From Brevibacillus brevis (lineage in GTDB: Bacteria > Bacillota > Bacilli > Brevibacillales > Brevibacillaceae): 64,000 nucleotides of DNA. The stretch lies in the NCBI RefSeq assembly GCF_031583145.1, contig NZ_CP134050.1:2369501-2433500 (forward strand), given 5' to 3'. The notes below the pieces were generated by a model, which was not told where the DNA came from, searched no databases, and was given only the letters and a program-made list of their open reading frames with translations. Both the position numbers and the translations under genes were made by a program. Of this stretch, positions 7,800-16,003 are shown one piece after another (positions within the stretch are counted from its first letter, which is position 1; each line of letters starts with the position of its first letter).

Positions 7800-9329
7800 A
7801 TGCACGACAAAGAAAATCAACTGCTGGAGGACAAAAGGGATCTCAACAAGTTCGGCTATGCGCAAGAGCTTCTGCGGGATATGGGCGGGTTTTCCAACTT
7901 TGCGATTTCCTTCTCCATCATCTCGATTTTGACGGGAGCCGTTTCGCTGTACGGCCATGGTCTGTTGTACGGGGGACCCGGCATGATGGGCTTCGGCTGG
8001 ACGATCGTCGCCCTGTTTGTGATTCTGATTGCCGCCTCGATGGCGGAGCTCGCCTCGGCGATTCCGACGGCGGGAGCCCTGTATCACTGGGCGGCGGTAC
8101 TGGGGAGCAAACGGTGGGGCTGGTACACGGCCTGGATCAATCTGATCGGCCAAATCGGGATCGTCGCAGGAATCGACTACTCGTTTTCCCTCTTTGCGGA
8201 TCCACTGCTGGCGAGTGCTTTCGGCTACACGTCGACTGAAACGACCACGTTGATCCTGTTTGGCGTCACGTTGCTTCTGCACGGGATATTCAATCACATC
8301 GGCATTCGGCTGGTGGCCCGACTCAATGATTTTTCCGCGTGGTATCACATCGGCGTCGTGGTGATCCTCGTTGGCAGCCTGGTTTTCTTTTCTCGCCACG
8401 ACCTTCAGCCGCTCGACTACCTGTTCCAGGTCGGGCAGACGTTCTCGGACAAACCATACGCGCTCGCCTTTTTGATCGGACTGCTGCAGGCCCAGTGGAC
8501 GTTTACCGGCTACGACGCTTCCGCACACACGATCGAAGAGACGATCAATCCTCGGGTGCGCGCTGCTTGGGGAATTTTTACTTCTGTGGCCTTTTCCTTT
8601 ATCTTCGGGTTTATCATGCTCGCCTTTGTGACGTTGTCCATCACGGATGCGGAGGCGGCCAGCGGGGCGCAAAACGCGTTCATTTACGTCATCAGCGAGG
8701 CGCTGGGCGGTACATTCGGTTCGGTCGTCCTGTGGCTGGTGACCTTTGCGATGTGGTTTTGCGGACTGGCGTCCATTACCTCGTTTTCGCGGATGCTGTA
8801 CGCGTTTTCCCGTGACAAAGGCATGCCGTGGAGCCGCCATTGGGCGGAAATTTCCACCAAGTACCGGACGCCTGCCAAAGCGATCTGGCTCGTCATCATC
8901 CTTTCTTTTGCGCTGGCTTTGTTTGATTACATCGTGAAAACCGTCAATCCCAACACCACCTACACGACGCTCGCCTTTCTCACGGCGGTAAGCGTCGTCG
9001 GACTCTACGTCGCTTACGGTATTCCGCTCTACCTGAAGCTGCGGGCGGAGGCGCGGGGGCTCTTTCGGCGCAAGCATTACGGACCGTGGAATTTGGGCAG
9101 CTGGAGCAAAACGATCAATGTGCTGAGTCTGATCTGGATCGTCTTCATCTCGATCATGATGGTCATTCCGCCGAACGAAACAGCCGGCTACGCCCTGATC
9201 GCCATGTTTGTCCTGCTTCTTGTCATGGATCTGGCCTATTACAAAAAGCACTTCCCGGGACCGCAAGCGGCACTTGGCAATTCCGAAGAGGAGATTCGCA
9301 TGCAGGAAGAGAAGTTTCGAAACCCATGA
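7800..9329 (+). CDS. APC-superfamily amino acid permease (amino acid/choline transporter type)
   Basis: This 509-residue protein has about 12 hydrophobic segments and the N-terminal GFSNFAISFSIISILTGA block of the amino acid/choline transporter branch of the APC superfamily, the group that includes GABA and choline permeases of fungi and their bacterial relatives. MAELASAIPTAGALYHWAAV and TGYDASAHTIEET are further landmarks of this branch, with the unwound helix sites that bind substrate. It imports an amine or amino acid with protons or by exchange; the exact substrate cannot be read. ATG at 7800 lies behind AAAGGGGGG. It forms an operon with the small membrane protein upstream and has its own terminator. 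Confidence 0.88.
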   Translation: MHDKENQLLEDKRDLNKFGYAQELLRDMGGFSNFAISFSIISILTGAVSLYGHGLLYGGPGMMGFGWTIVALFVILIAASMAELASAIPTAGALYHWAAVLGSKRWGWYTAWINLIGQIGIVAGIDYSFSLFADPLLASAFGYTSTETTTLILFGVTLLLHGIFNHIGIRLVARLNDFSAWYHIGVVVILVGSLVFFSRHDLQPLDYLFQVGQTFSDKPYALAFLIGLLQAQWTFTGYDASAHTIEETINPRVRAAWGIFTSVAFSFIFGFIMLAFVTLSITDAEAASGAQNAFIYVISEALGGTFGSVVLWLVTFAMWFCGLASITSFSRMLYAFSRDKGMPWSRHWAEISTKYRTPAKAIWLVIILSFALALFDYIVKTVNPNTTYTTLAFLTAVSVVGLYVAYGIPLYLKLRAEARGLFRRKHYGPWNLGSWSKTINVLSLIWIVFISIMMVIPPNETAGYALIAMFVLLLVMDLAYYKKHFPGPQAALGNSEEEIRMQEEKFRNP

Positions 9330-9350
9330 AAGCCGAACAGTTATAGTCGG

Positions 9351-9383
9351 AAAGCTCTCTGCACAAGGCGGAGGGCTTTTTTG
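9351..9383 (+). terminator. Terminator after the permease
   Basis: AAAGCTCTC (9351-9359) pairs with GAGGGCTTT (9371-9379, one G.U pair), followed by more T. Confidence 0.75.
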
Positions 9384-9453
9384 CATAGGGAGAGGGGAGG
9401 GCCGGGGAAGCTACGAACAATACTAGGCGTTTCGAGAAAGGGGCTTTTGGAGG

Positions 9454-9903
9454 ATGTGGAAGGCTAAACAAGCAGCGGTGACGGCAATTGCAGCCAGTTG
9501 TCTCTTGTTTTTGCCTGTGATAAGCGGCCTTTCGCTGCCAAGCTTGTACGCGCAGGAAACGGGGAATCGGTACGCCGTCGCCGGCATTACGGATCCCGAT
9601 CAGTTCGAGGCATTCTACGCAAAGCTGCAAAAGTGGGTGAACAGAGAAAACAAGGCTGCCGTGGCTCGAAACGTTCAGTATCCGCTGAGGGTGAACAAAG
9701 ACGGGCAAAGCCGCTTCGTGACGGATGAAAAGCAGTTTATCGCCGAATACGAGGAAATCATGACGGAAAGGGTCAGGCTGGCTTTGGAGCATCAGCCTGC
9801 GAGTGAGACTTTCGTGAACTATCAGGGAGTCATGGTAGGAAGCGGGGAGATCTGGCTTAGGCAAAGTCAGGGCAAGTTTTACATTGTCGCGATCAATCCA
9901 TAG
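9454..9903 (+). CDS. Exported protein of unknown function
   Basis: A 149-residue protein with a clear Sec signal peptide: MWKAKQ, a hydrophobic core to about residue 27, and a probable cut after LYAQ. The mature part (about 115 residues) contains an acidic/basic alpha-beta pattern ending in a GEIWLRQSQGKFYIVAINP segment, suggestive of an NTF2-like fold, but I cannot assign a family. It stands alone. ATG at 9454 follows GGAGG directly; GAAAGGGG ten bases upstream is the likelier ribosome site. Confidence 0.7.
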   Translation: MWKAKQAAVTAIAASCLLFLPVISGLSLPSLYAQETGNRYAVAGITDPDQFEAFYAKLQKWVNRENKAAVARNVQYPLRVNKDGQSRFVTDEKQFIAEYEEIMTERVRLALEHQPASETFVNYQGVMVGSGEIWLRQSQGKFYIVAINP

Positions 9904-10009
9904 GGGATGGCAGGACCAGTCATCAGTACGATGAACTGGTTTTCGTCTGTGAAAGGCCATGTTTTCCCGTAATCAAAATGATTTTACCATTCATAAAGTT
10001 TGTTTAGCG

Positions 10010-10038
10010 TGGACAGAATCAGTGGAATTGACTAAAAT
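10010..10038 (+). promoter_or_regulatory. Candidate upstream promoter for the M20/DUF3100 operon
   Basis: TGGACA (10010-10015), 17-base spacer, TAAAAT (10033-10038). It lies in the 294-base gap 9904-10197, which holds this promoter, an imperfect inverted repeat and a second promoter. Confidence 0.45.
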
Positions 10039-10061
10039 GTCTTATAAATCCGAAAAAAAGA

Positions 10062-10087
10062 GAGGAGAATCAAACGGATTTGTCCTC
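10062..10087 (+). other. Inverted repeat between two promoters
   Basis: GAGGA-g-AATC (10062-10071) and GATT-tg-TCCTC (10077-10087) flank a 5-base centre. It could be an operator or a leader hairpin of the upstream transcript. Confidence 0.35.
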
Positions 10088-10100
10088 CTGGAATGGACAT

Positions 10101-10129
10101 TTGTCATTTGCCTGAAAACATGATATATT
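10101..10129 (+). promoter_or_regulatory. Sigma-A promoter for the M20/DUF3100 operon
   Basis: TTGTCA (10101-10106), 17-base spacer, TATATT (10124-10129), 68 bases before the start codon. Confidence 0.65.
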
Positions 10130-10197
10130 CACCAAAGGTTATTATTTTTAATGATAGTTAAATTTTGAGGCAGCTTTGCGAAAAGGAGAGGTTTTAG

Positions 10198-11373
10198 ATG
10201 AGTTGGGATCCACAAGCATTGGCAGCAGAAGTCGCTGAGCAAGTGGTCGCATGGCGCCGCTATCTGCACCAAAATCCGGAGCTCTCGTTTCAAGAGAACA
10301 AGACCTCCCAGTACATTTACGAGACATTGACTTCCTTTGGAAACCTGGAAATCACCCGTCCGACCCCGACGAGCGTAGTAGCGAGACTGATCGGCGCACA
10401 GCCAGGGCCCGTGCTCGGCATCCGTGCGGATATTGACGCCTTGCCGATTCAGGAGGAAAATCAGGTGCCATATGCGTCCAGCGAGCCTGGCGTCATGCAC
10501 GCATGCGGCCATGACGGGCACACGGCGATGCTCTTGGGGACAGCGAAGATCCTATCCCGGTTCAAAGACCGGATCAAGGGCGAAGTGCGGTTCTTCTTCC
10601 AGCACGCGGAAGAGCTGCCGCCTGGGGGCGCGGCAGAAATTGTAAAGGCCGGTGCGGCGGACGGAATGGATTCGATTATCGGCATCCATCTGGCTTCGTA
10701 CATGCCTGTTGGCAAATTCGGCGTTCTTTACGGAGCGCTCACGTCTTCCACAGACCGGTTCGACATCACGGTCCAGGGCAAAGGCGGGCATTCCTCCCAG
10801 CCTGAGCTGACAGTCGATCCGATCGTGATCGGCGCCCAGATCGTCACTCATTTGCAGCAGATCGTGTCGCGCAATGTAAGCGCGCTGGACAAGCTGGTCA
10901 TTTCCGTCACGATGCTGAATGCCGGCACCGCCTACAACATCATTCCGGATACCCTGACCATCACGGGCTCTACCCGCTGTTTCGATGCGGAAATCCGCAA
11001 ACAGATCCCCGTGTGGATCGAACGAATCGTCAAGGGGATCACGGAGGCCCACGGCGCTTCCTACGAGTTTACCTACTCACTCGGATACTCTTCGGTCGTC
11101 AACGACGAAAAAGTGACGAAGCTGATGGAAGACACCATTCGCGAGCGGTGGGGAGACGAAGACATCATGTACATCGATCCGCTGATGCCGGGAGAGGACT
11201 TCTCCGCCTATTTGGAAAAGGCACCAGGCTGCTTCATCCAACTGGGGGCAGGCAATCCGGAAAAAGGCTTCACATACCCGCACCACCATCCTCGCTTCGA
11301 CTTCGACGAAGACTGTCTCGTCCGGGGAGTGGAGCTGTTCATCCGTGCGGCTGAAAAAGTGGTTATGAAATAA
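10198..11373 (+). CDS. M20-family amidohydrolase (N-acyl amino acid / IAA-amino acid hydrolase type)
   Basis: A 391-residue dimetal hydrolase of the M20D group. RRYLHQNPELSFQE at the N-terminus, GIRADIDALPIQE, HACGHDGHTAMLLG (around residue 100) and FFFQHAEELPPGGA hold the metal ligands and the catalytic acid of this family. Members remove acyl groups or split dipeptides and N-acyl amino acids; the exact substrate is not visible. ATG at 10198 follows AAAAGGAGAGG. It is the first gene of an operon with two membrane proteins (33 bases to the next), which suggests that the hydrolase works on something those proteins import or export. Confidence 0.9.
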   Translation: MSWDPQALAAEVAEQVVAWRRYLHQNPELSFQENKTSQYIYETLTSFGNLEITRPTPTSVVARLIGAQPGPVLGIRADIDALPIQEENQVPYASSEPGVMHACGHDGHTAMLLGTAKILSRFKDRIKGEVRFFFQHAEELPPGGAAEIVKAGAADGMDSIIGIHLASYMPVGKFGVLYGALTSSTDRFDITVQGKGGHSSQPELTVDPIVIGAQIVTHLQQIVSRNVSALDKLVISVTMLNAGTAYNIIPDTLTITGSTRCFDAEIRKQIPVWIERIVKGITEAHGASYEFTYSLGYSSVVNDEKVTKLMEDTIRERWGDEDIMYIDPLMPGEDFSAYLEKAPGCFIQLGAGNPEKGFTYPHHHPRFDFDEDCLVRGVELFIRAAEKVVMK

Positions 11374-11405
11374 AAATTCGGGAACGAACAAACGGGGGGA
11401 GCATC

Positions 11406-12230
11406 ATGACGGAGCAACGCGTTAATGTGTTCAAGCTGCACTTCATTGTACTCATTCTGGTCATGCTGACTGAGTTTATCGGCACGCGAAAAATCAACAT
11501 CGGCATCGGGGTCATTGCCTTGTTCCCAATGCTGTATGCATTGGTGCTTGGCGGCTTTATCAGCTGGCCCAAATTCAAGTGGCTGAAAGAAAAAGAGATG
11601 AACGCCGCGGCGAACATCCTGGGCTTGTCGTTCCTGCTCTTCATCTGCAAGCTGGGGGCAAACATCGGTCCCGAGCTTCCGAAGCTGATGGGGTCTGGCG
11701 TTTCACTCTTGTTCCAGGAGGTCGGCCACATCGTAGGGACGATCATCCTCGGATTGCCGGTAGCCTTGCTGATTGGGCTCAAGCGCGAGTCGATCGGCGC
11801 GACCTATTCCTTGGACCGTGAACCAAACCTCGCTATCATCGTGGACAAATTCGGAGCGAACTCCGCCGAGGCGCGCGGGGCCTTGGGCGTATACATCTGC
11901 GGAACGCTGTTCGGCGCGATCTACATGTCGATCCTCGCCAGCCTTTTGGGCAGCAGCGGGCTGTTCCATCCGATTTCCCTCGCGATGGGGGCAGCCGTCG
12001 GATCGGGCAGCATGATGGCAGCAGCGACAGGCTCTCTCGCCGTCATTTTTCCGGAAGCGACAAAAGACATCGCCTTCTATTCCGGTGCAGCCAACCTGAT
12101 GATGAGCATTATCGGCACGTACGTATGTATCTTTGTATCCCTCCCGCTTACCCAGCGCCTGTACCAATGGCTGGAGCCGGTGATCGGAAAGAAGAGCAAG
12201 AACAGCTATGAAGGAGGGCACCAGGCATGA
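11406..12230 (+). CDS. DUF3100-type integral membrane protein
   Basis: A 274-residue protein with about eight hydrophobic segments, beginning VNVFKLHFIVLILVMLTEFI. Its organisation (paired helical bundles with GLPVALLIGLKRESIGATYS and GAAVGSGSMMAAATGSLAVIF) matches my memory of DUF3100 proteins, a family of unknown function. The Gly/Ser-rich re-entrant-like stretch AMGAAVGSGSMMAAA is reminiscent of secondary transporters. ATG at 11406 has GGGGGGA upstream. Its last four bases overlap the next gene, so the two products are probably one complex. Confidence 0.7.
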   Translation: MTEQRVNVFKLHFIVLILVMLTEFIGTRKINIGIGVIALFPMLYALVLGGFISWPKFKWLKEKEMNAAANILGLSFLLFICKLGANIGPELPKLMGSGVSLLFQEVGHIVGTIILGLPVALLIGLKRESIGATYSLDREPNLAIIVDKFGANSAEARGALGVYICGTLFGAIYMSILASLLGSSGLFHPISLAMGAAVGSGSMMAAATGSLAVIFPEATKDIAFYSGAANLMMSIIGTYVCIFVSLPLTQRLYQWLEPVIGKKSKNSYEGGHQA

Positions 12231-12664
12231 ACCAAATCCTGACGATAGTACTCATCGGTGCCATCGCGCTACTGGGCAACTGGATCGGTTATCACGTGCC
12301 GCCGGCGGAATCCGTGCCAGGCATTCTGCTGCTGGTGGTCATCACCTTGATCGCCATGGGCTTTACCCGAATCCTGCCGTTCAAGTCTCCGGCCATCGTC
12401 TGGATCTCGCTGTTCGCGATGATCGCGACCTCTCCGTTCTTTCCGGGCAACGCCTACACGGCGGCCGCAATCGGTAAAATCAACCTGCTGGCTCTGGCTA
12501 CGCCGATTCTCGCATACGCCGGATTGTCGCTGGGAAAAGACATTCATCTATTCAAGCAGCTGAGCTGGCGAATCGTCTTGGTGTCCCTGGTCGTGTTCAC
12601 GGGTACTTTCCTCTTTGCTACGTTGTTTGCCGAAATCATTTTCAAGATTCAAGGGAAGTTTTAA
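12227..12664 (+). CDS. Small integral membrane protein, partner of the DUF3100 protein
   Basis: A 145-residue, very hydrophobic protein with about five membrane segments, starting MNQILTIVLIGAIALLGNWI. ATGA overlaps the stop of the preceding gene, so the two are translationally coupled. I do not recognise a named family. With the larger neighbour it looks like a two-subunit secondary transporter serving the M20 hydrolase; that role is inference. A terminator follows 18 bases later. Confidence 0.7.
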   Translation: MNQILTIVLIGAIALLGNWIGYHVPPAESVPGILLLVVITLIAMGFTRILPFKSPAIVWISLFAMIATSPFFPGNAYTAAAIGKINLLALATPILAYAGLSLGKDIHLFKQLSWRIVLVSLVVFTGTFLFATLFAEIIFKIQGKF

Positions 12665-12681
12665 TCGAGAGCGCATGAACG

Positions 12682-12719
12682 AAAACCTCCGTGGGCGACT
12701 TTTTCCCATGGAGGTTTTT
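12682..12719 (+). terminator. Terminator of the M20/DUF3100 operon
   Basis: AAAACCTCC-g-TGGG and CCCA-t-GGAGGTTT (12682-12695 with 12705-12718) form a long stem followed by T. Confidence 0.85.
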
Positions 12720-12736
12720 CACATGGTACAAAAGAA

Positions 12737-12765
12737 TTGATCGATCAGGAAATGACGGGTATACT
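12737..12765 (+). promoter_or_regulatory. Sigma-A promoter of the YlmA-like gene
   Basis: TTGATC (12737-12742), 17-base spacer, TATACT (12760-12765). Confidence 0.6.
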
Positions 12766-12818
12766 CGTAATAATCAGAACATTTAGGGATCATAGAGAAA
12801 AACGGGAGTGGAGAAACC

Positions 12819-13610
12819 ATGATTATCGATGTGAAAAACATTACGTGGCAACGAGACGAGACGACGATCCTGGACGGAATCGACTGGCAAGTAAAAGAAG
12901 GAGAGCACTGGTGCCTCGTCGGCTTGAACGGGTCGGGAAAAACGAGTCTGCTAAAAATCATTAGCGGGTACACCTGGCCGACCAAGGGCGAGGTCAGCGT
13001 CCTCGACAATCTGTACGGGACCGTAGACCTGCGTGAAGTGCGCAAATCGATCGGTTGGGTGAGCACGGCTCTGATGGCGCAGCTGCACGAGCACGAATCG
13101 GCATACCGCATCATTTTGAGCGGACGCGAAGCCACCATCGGGCTGTATACGGCTCCGAGCGAAGAAGATAAGCAGACAGCTCAGGAGCTTCTGGAGATGT
13201 TCGGTTGTGTGGCCCTGAAAGATCGTCCCTATGGAGCCCTGTCGCAAGGGGAACGCCAAAAGGTACTGATCGCGCGTGCCCTCATGGCAAAGCCTCGGCT
13301 GCTGATTTTGGACGAGCCATGTACGGGGCTCGACCTGTTGTCTCGCGAGCAGCTCCTGGCGATGATCGAGAAAATCGCCAAACAGCCGGGCGGACCAGCG
13401 CTTGTCTACGTTACCCACCATATCGAGGAAATTTTGCCCTGCTTCACCCACACCTTGCTTTTAAAGGCTGGCAAGGTCGACCAGGCAGGTGAGACGGCAG
13501 AAGTGCTGACGGCAGACAGACTGACGCGCTTCTTCGGTGTCAGCGTAAACATTCACCGCTCTGGGGGGCGGGTCTGGATCAGCCTAGGGGAAGAAGCAGT
13601 GGTGCGATAA
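12819..13610 (+). CDS. ABC ATPase, YlmA-like
   Basis: A 263-residue nucleotide-binding subunit with Walker A GLNGSGKTSLL (about 37-47), signature LSQGERQK, Walker B LLILDEPCTGLD and the switch histidine in YVTHHIEEI. The opening MIIDVKNITWQRDETTILDGIDW is typical of the YlmA/ModF-like group. No permease or binding protein lies next to it and a promoter and flanking units isolate it, as for ylmA of B. subtilis, whose role is unknown. It may assist a membrane partner encoded elsewhere or act without one. Confidence 0.85.
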   Translation: MIIDVKNITWQRDETTILDGIDWQVKEGEHWCLVGLNGSGKTSLLKIISGYTWPTKGEVSVLDNLYGTVDLREVRKSIGWVSTALMAQLHEHESAYRIILSGREATIGLYTAPSEEDKQTAQELLEMFGCVALKDRPYGALSQGERQKVLIARALMAKPRLLILDEPCTGLDLLSREQLLAMIEKIAKQPGGPALVYVTHHIEEILPCFTHTLLLKAGKVDQAGETAEVLTADRLTRFFGVSVNIHRSGGRVWISLGEEAVVR

Positions 13611-13612
13611 GT

Positions 13613-13652
13613 TTGGCGGCTGAAAGCACGCTCGTGTATGATTGTGTATAAT
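13613..13652 (+). promoter_or_regulatory. Candidate promoter(s) of the metallo-hydrolase gene
   Basis: TTGGCG (13613-13618) is 18 bases from TATGAT (13637-13642), and a second -10-like TATAAT lies at 13647-13652. Confidence 0.4.
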
Positions 13653-13694
13653 AACAATAGGAACAGTATCTGGGAGGAGAGGAGAGATGGAGGC

Positions 13695-14384
13695 ATGACC
13701 AATGTGGTTGCACCGATCGCAGACTCCACCTGGGCGATCATCACCTATGAAGAAGCGTGGAAAAGCTACATCAATAGCTATGTGATCAAACAAGGTGACA
13801 CGTTCGTGTTAATCGATTCCCAATTGCGAAAGAATCGGGCCTTTTTTCAAAAATCGCTTGAGGACATCGGAGTCAAACCCGACAAAATCGAGTACGTCTA
13901 CTTCACGCATCGCCACCCTGATCATATCGGCAATGCCGACTTGTTTCCATCCCGGAACAACTGGATTCATTTGGACGACTACTACGAACTGGACGATTTC
14001 TCCCAGACCTTGTTCGGCCACACGTTTACCGGCAGCGGAGGGGATGTTCCTTCGCTGCGGTTCCGCCAACTTTCCTACCATACGGAAGGGTCTGTCGCGC
14101 TGTTCGATCCGCAAACGAAGGTGTGCTTCACAGGCGACCATCTCTGTTTTCCCGATTCCGAGCTGGGCAGCATCGTAGGGGAGGAGCCCGAGGTTCGCGA
14201 TGCGTACAAACAATACATTCTCCTCTGGAAGACGAAAGAGCCTGAGCGCGCGATCGAATACGCGGAAGGGCTGGAGATCCTGCTTGACTGGCCGATCGAA
14301 GTGCTGGCGACCGGGCATGGACCGATTTTGAAAGGCGATGTCGTGTCTTTCATCCAAGAGATCATTGCTCTCGTCCGCAGTTGA
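13695..14384 (+). CDS. MBL-fold metallo-hydrolase
   Basis: A 229-residue metallo-beta-lactamase-fold protein. FTHRHPDHIGN is the HxHxDH zinc motif; FTGDHLCF and the late ATGHGP histidine supply further ligands. These enzymes hydrolyse thioesters, lactones or phosphodiesters, and the substrate cannot be told. ATG at 13695 is preferred over the upstream in-frame ATG at 13638, which overlaps the -10 elements of the likely promoter; GGAGAGGAG lies about 11 bases before 13695. It is a single-gene unit converging on the SurA_N gene over a shared terminator. Confidence 0.85.
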   Translation: MTNVVAPIADSTWAIITYEEAWKSYINSYVIKQGDTFVLIDSQLRKNRAFFQKSLEDIGVKPDKIEYVYFTHRHPDHIGNADLFPSRNNWIHLDDYYELDDFSQTLFGHTFTGSGGDVPSLRFRQLSYHTEGSVALFDPQTKVCFTGDHLCFPDSELGSIVGEEPEVRDAYKQYILLWKTKEPERAIEYAEGLEILLDWPIEVLATGHGPILKGDVVSFIQEIIALVRS

Positions 14385-14390
14385 TCCGAG

Positions 14391-14428
14391 AAAAAAGACT
14401 TGTGCCGACTAGGGCACAAGTCTTTTTT
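14391..14428 (+). terminator. Strong bidirectional terminator
   Basis: AAAAAAGACTTGTGCC (14391-14406) is a perfect mirror of 14413-14428 around a 6-base loop, with T runs in both directions. It serves the metallo-hydrolase and the converging SurA_N gene. Confidence 0.95.
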
Positions 14429-14444
14429 ACGTGACGCGACATTG

Positions 14445-15062
14445 CTACTCTTTAGCTTTCTTGTCTACGAGAGCCGGATCAAGGATCTGGACGTTGTATT
14501 TTTTGCGGAGATCTTCCAGCCATTTTTCAATGTTGGACCTTCTGTTTTTGTCTTTCACTTTTTCTACGATTTCCGGACGTGCCTGCTCCAGCGTCTGCTT
14601 CTCGTACTTTTCTTTGTATTTCTCGTAGTACGCCTTGATCTGGTCTTCTGTGACTGGAAACGCTTTGTCGAGCATTTTGTCGCGCAGCAGAATGAGTCGG
14701 CTCTTTTCGCGGAGCTCCTTCTCATCCATTTTTTTGGCATCCAGATACTCCTGGAATTTTTCAGGCGTCTTCAATTTTTCCTTGATCGGGTTGATGAGCT
14801 TGTCCAGTTCCTCGTCGCTTACGGTTACGCCCTGCGCTGCTGCTTCCAATTTGAAGAGCTCGGCAGTCACCAGCTGTGACGTTTCGGCAGCGCCCTCTTT
14901 TTTCTTGAGTGCGTCATACAGTTGAGATTGGGTAATGGTGATATTGCCAACCTTCGCCACCGCTGCATCAGTCGATTGCTCCTTCGCTTGCGAGACGCCG
15001 ATGACAGCAAGGCCGAGAATTAATACGGATACAGTAAGGACGGATAAATCAAATTTTTTCAT
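14445..15062 (-). CDS. SurA_N-type exported chaperone without a PPIase domain
   Basis: A 205-residue protein. The N-terminus MKKFDLSVLTVSVLILGLAVIG is a signal peptide or membrane anchor. The rest matches the N-terminal helical chaperone part of PrsA/SurA foldases: VAKVGNITITQSQLYDALKK, then helices with DEELDKLINPIKEKLKTPEKFQEYL. The parvulin domain that normally follows is absent; only a charged helical tail remains. It probably holds unfolded secreted proteins on the outer face of the membrane. ATG at 15062 has AGAGAGGG seven bases upstream, better than the in-frame ATG at 15086. Confidence 0.78.
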   Translation of the reverse strand: MKKFDLSVLTVSVLILGLAVIGVSQAKEQSTDAAVAKVGNITITQSQLYDALKKKEGAAETSQLVTAELFKLEAAAQGVTVSDEELDKLINPIKEKLKTPEKFQEYLDAKKMDEKELREKSRLILLRDKMLDKAFPVTEDQIKAYYEKYKEKYEKQTLEQARPEIVEKVKDKNRRSNIEKWLEDLRKKYNVQILDPALVDKKAKE

Positions 15063-15180
15063 AGATGGACCCTCTCTTTCTTGCATATCTGCTAAACAGT
15101 ATAGGTAGAAGATACGGGAGAAAAATGTAATGCGCTCCTACAAGAATTCCACATTTGCAAGGGGATTGTGGAAGACATGG

Positions 15181-15213
15181 AAAAGCCGCACAGCCAAAAC
15201 GAATGTGCGGCTT
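15181..15213 (-). terminator. Terminator of the TPR gene
   Basis: On the minus strand AAGCCGCACA pairs perfectly with TGTGCGGCTT (15183-15192 with 15204-15213), followed by a short T run. The rest of 15063-15235 shows nothing else. Confidence 0.75.
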
Positions 15214-15235
15214 GTGGGTGTGTTGCCATCTTTCG

Positions 15236-15925
15236 TTATCCGGCTTGCGTGGATGCTTTTTGCCATTCTTCCAATCGCTTCTCCAATTCAGAATGATTCA
15301 GATGGAGAAAAGCGTTGGAGGATTTGCTCATCAGCTGTCGCAGGTGGGCGAGTGCGCGCTCGTAGTTTCCTTTGGCCGCTTCGATCTCGGCGAGACAGAA
15401 CAGCTTCCATTCGCGGGCCGAACGCTTGGTAGCGATCAGTTGATAAGCCTCGATGGCGCTTTCCACTTCTCCCAGACGAGCGTGGGAGCAGGCGATGACC
15501 GCAAGTGAATCGGTCATGCCCTGATCGCGCTGATAGATGCGGAAAGCGACTTCCAATGCTTCGCTGTATCGGCCGGACGAATAGTACACGATGGCCAGAT
15601 TGTAAAACAAGTAGTGAATCATCGCCTGGTTGAACAAGGTAGGCTGATCCTTGCACACATGAATGCCCTGAACGATGAACTTTTCCGCCAGATCGTAGTT
15701 GCCGGTCATGATTTCATGGGTGGATTTATCCAGCATCGCTACTGCGCGCGAACGGTTCTTCCGATAGGAGGCTTCCAGCCAGCTCAGCCTCACTTCCAGA
15801 CGTCGTTTGAACAGGTTGGCCATATATTGAAAGCGGAAAGGCCAGTGCAGTCGAACAAACATGACCAAGAGAACGACTGCCGCCCCCGCCAACGTTGATG
15901 TCAGATTCAGATTCAAGTACTCCAC
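15236..15925 (-). CDS. Membrane-anchored TPR protein
   Basis: A 229-residue protein with one N-terminal membrane helix (LAGAAVVLLVMFVRLHW). Helical repeats of the TPR type follow: YNLAIVYYSSGRYSEALEVA, SHARLGEVESAIEAYQLI and AEIEAAKGNYERALAHL fit the W-LG-Y-A-F-A-P pattern. It is probably a scaffold at the inner face of the membrane; partner unknown. The start is GTG at 15925, with AAAGGGTGT upstream on the minus strand. Confidence 0.75.
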   Translation of the reverse strand: MEYLNLNLTSTLAGAAVVLLVMFVRLHWPFRFQYMANLFKRRLEVRLSWLEASYRKNRSRAVAMLDKSTHEIMTGNYDLAEKFIVQGIHVCKDQPTLFNQAMIHYLFYNLAIVYYSSGRYSEALEVAFRIYQRDQGMTDSLAVIACSHARLGEVESAIEAYQLIATKRSAREWKLFCLAEIEAAKGNYERALAHLRQLMSKSSNAFLHLNHSELEKRLEEWQKASTQAG

Positions 15926-16003
15926 GCAGTTGACACCCTTTCTTCCCTGCTTCTACTCATCCATCTTAGCACAGAACCTGTTCGCGTGACAGAGCAACGC
16001 CTT

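Noticed and set aside
7560-9386. 608-codon minus-strand frame opposite the amino acid permease
   Set aside because: Composition is Arg/Gln/His-rich as expected for an antisense shadow of a membrane protein gene.
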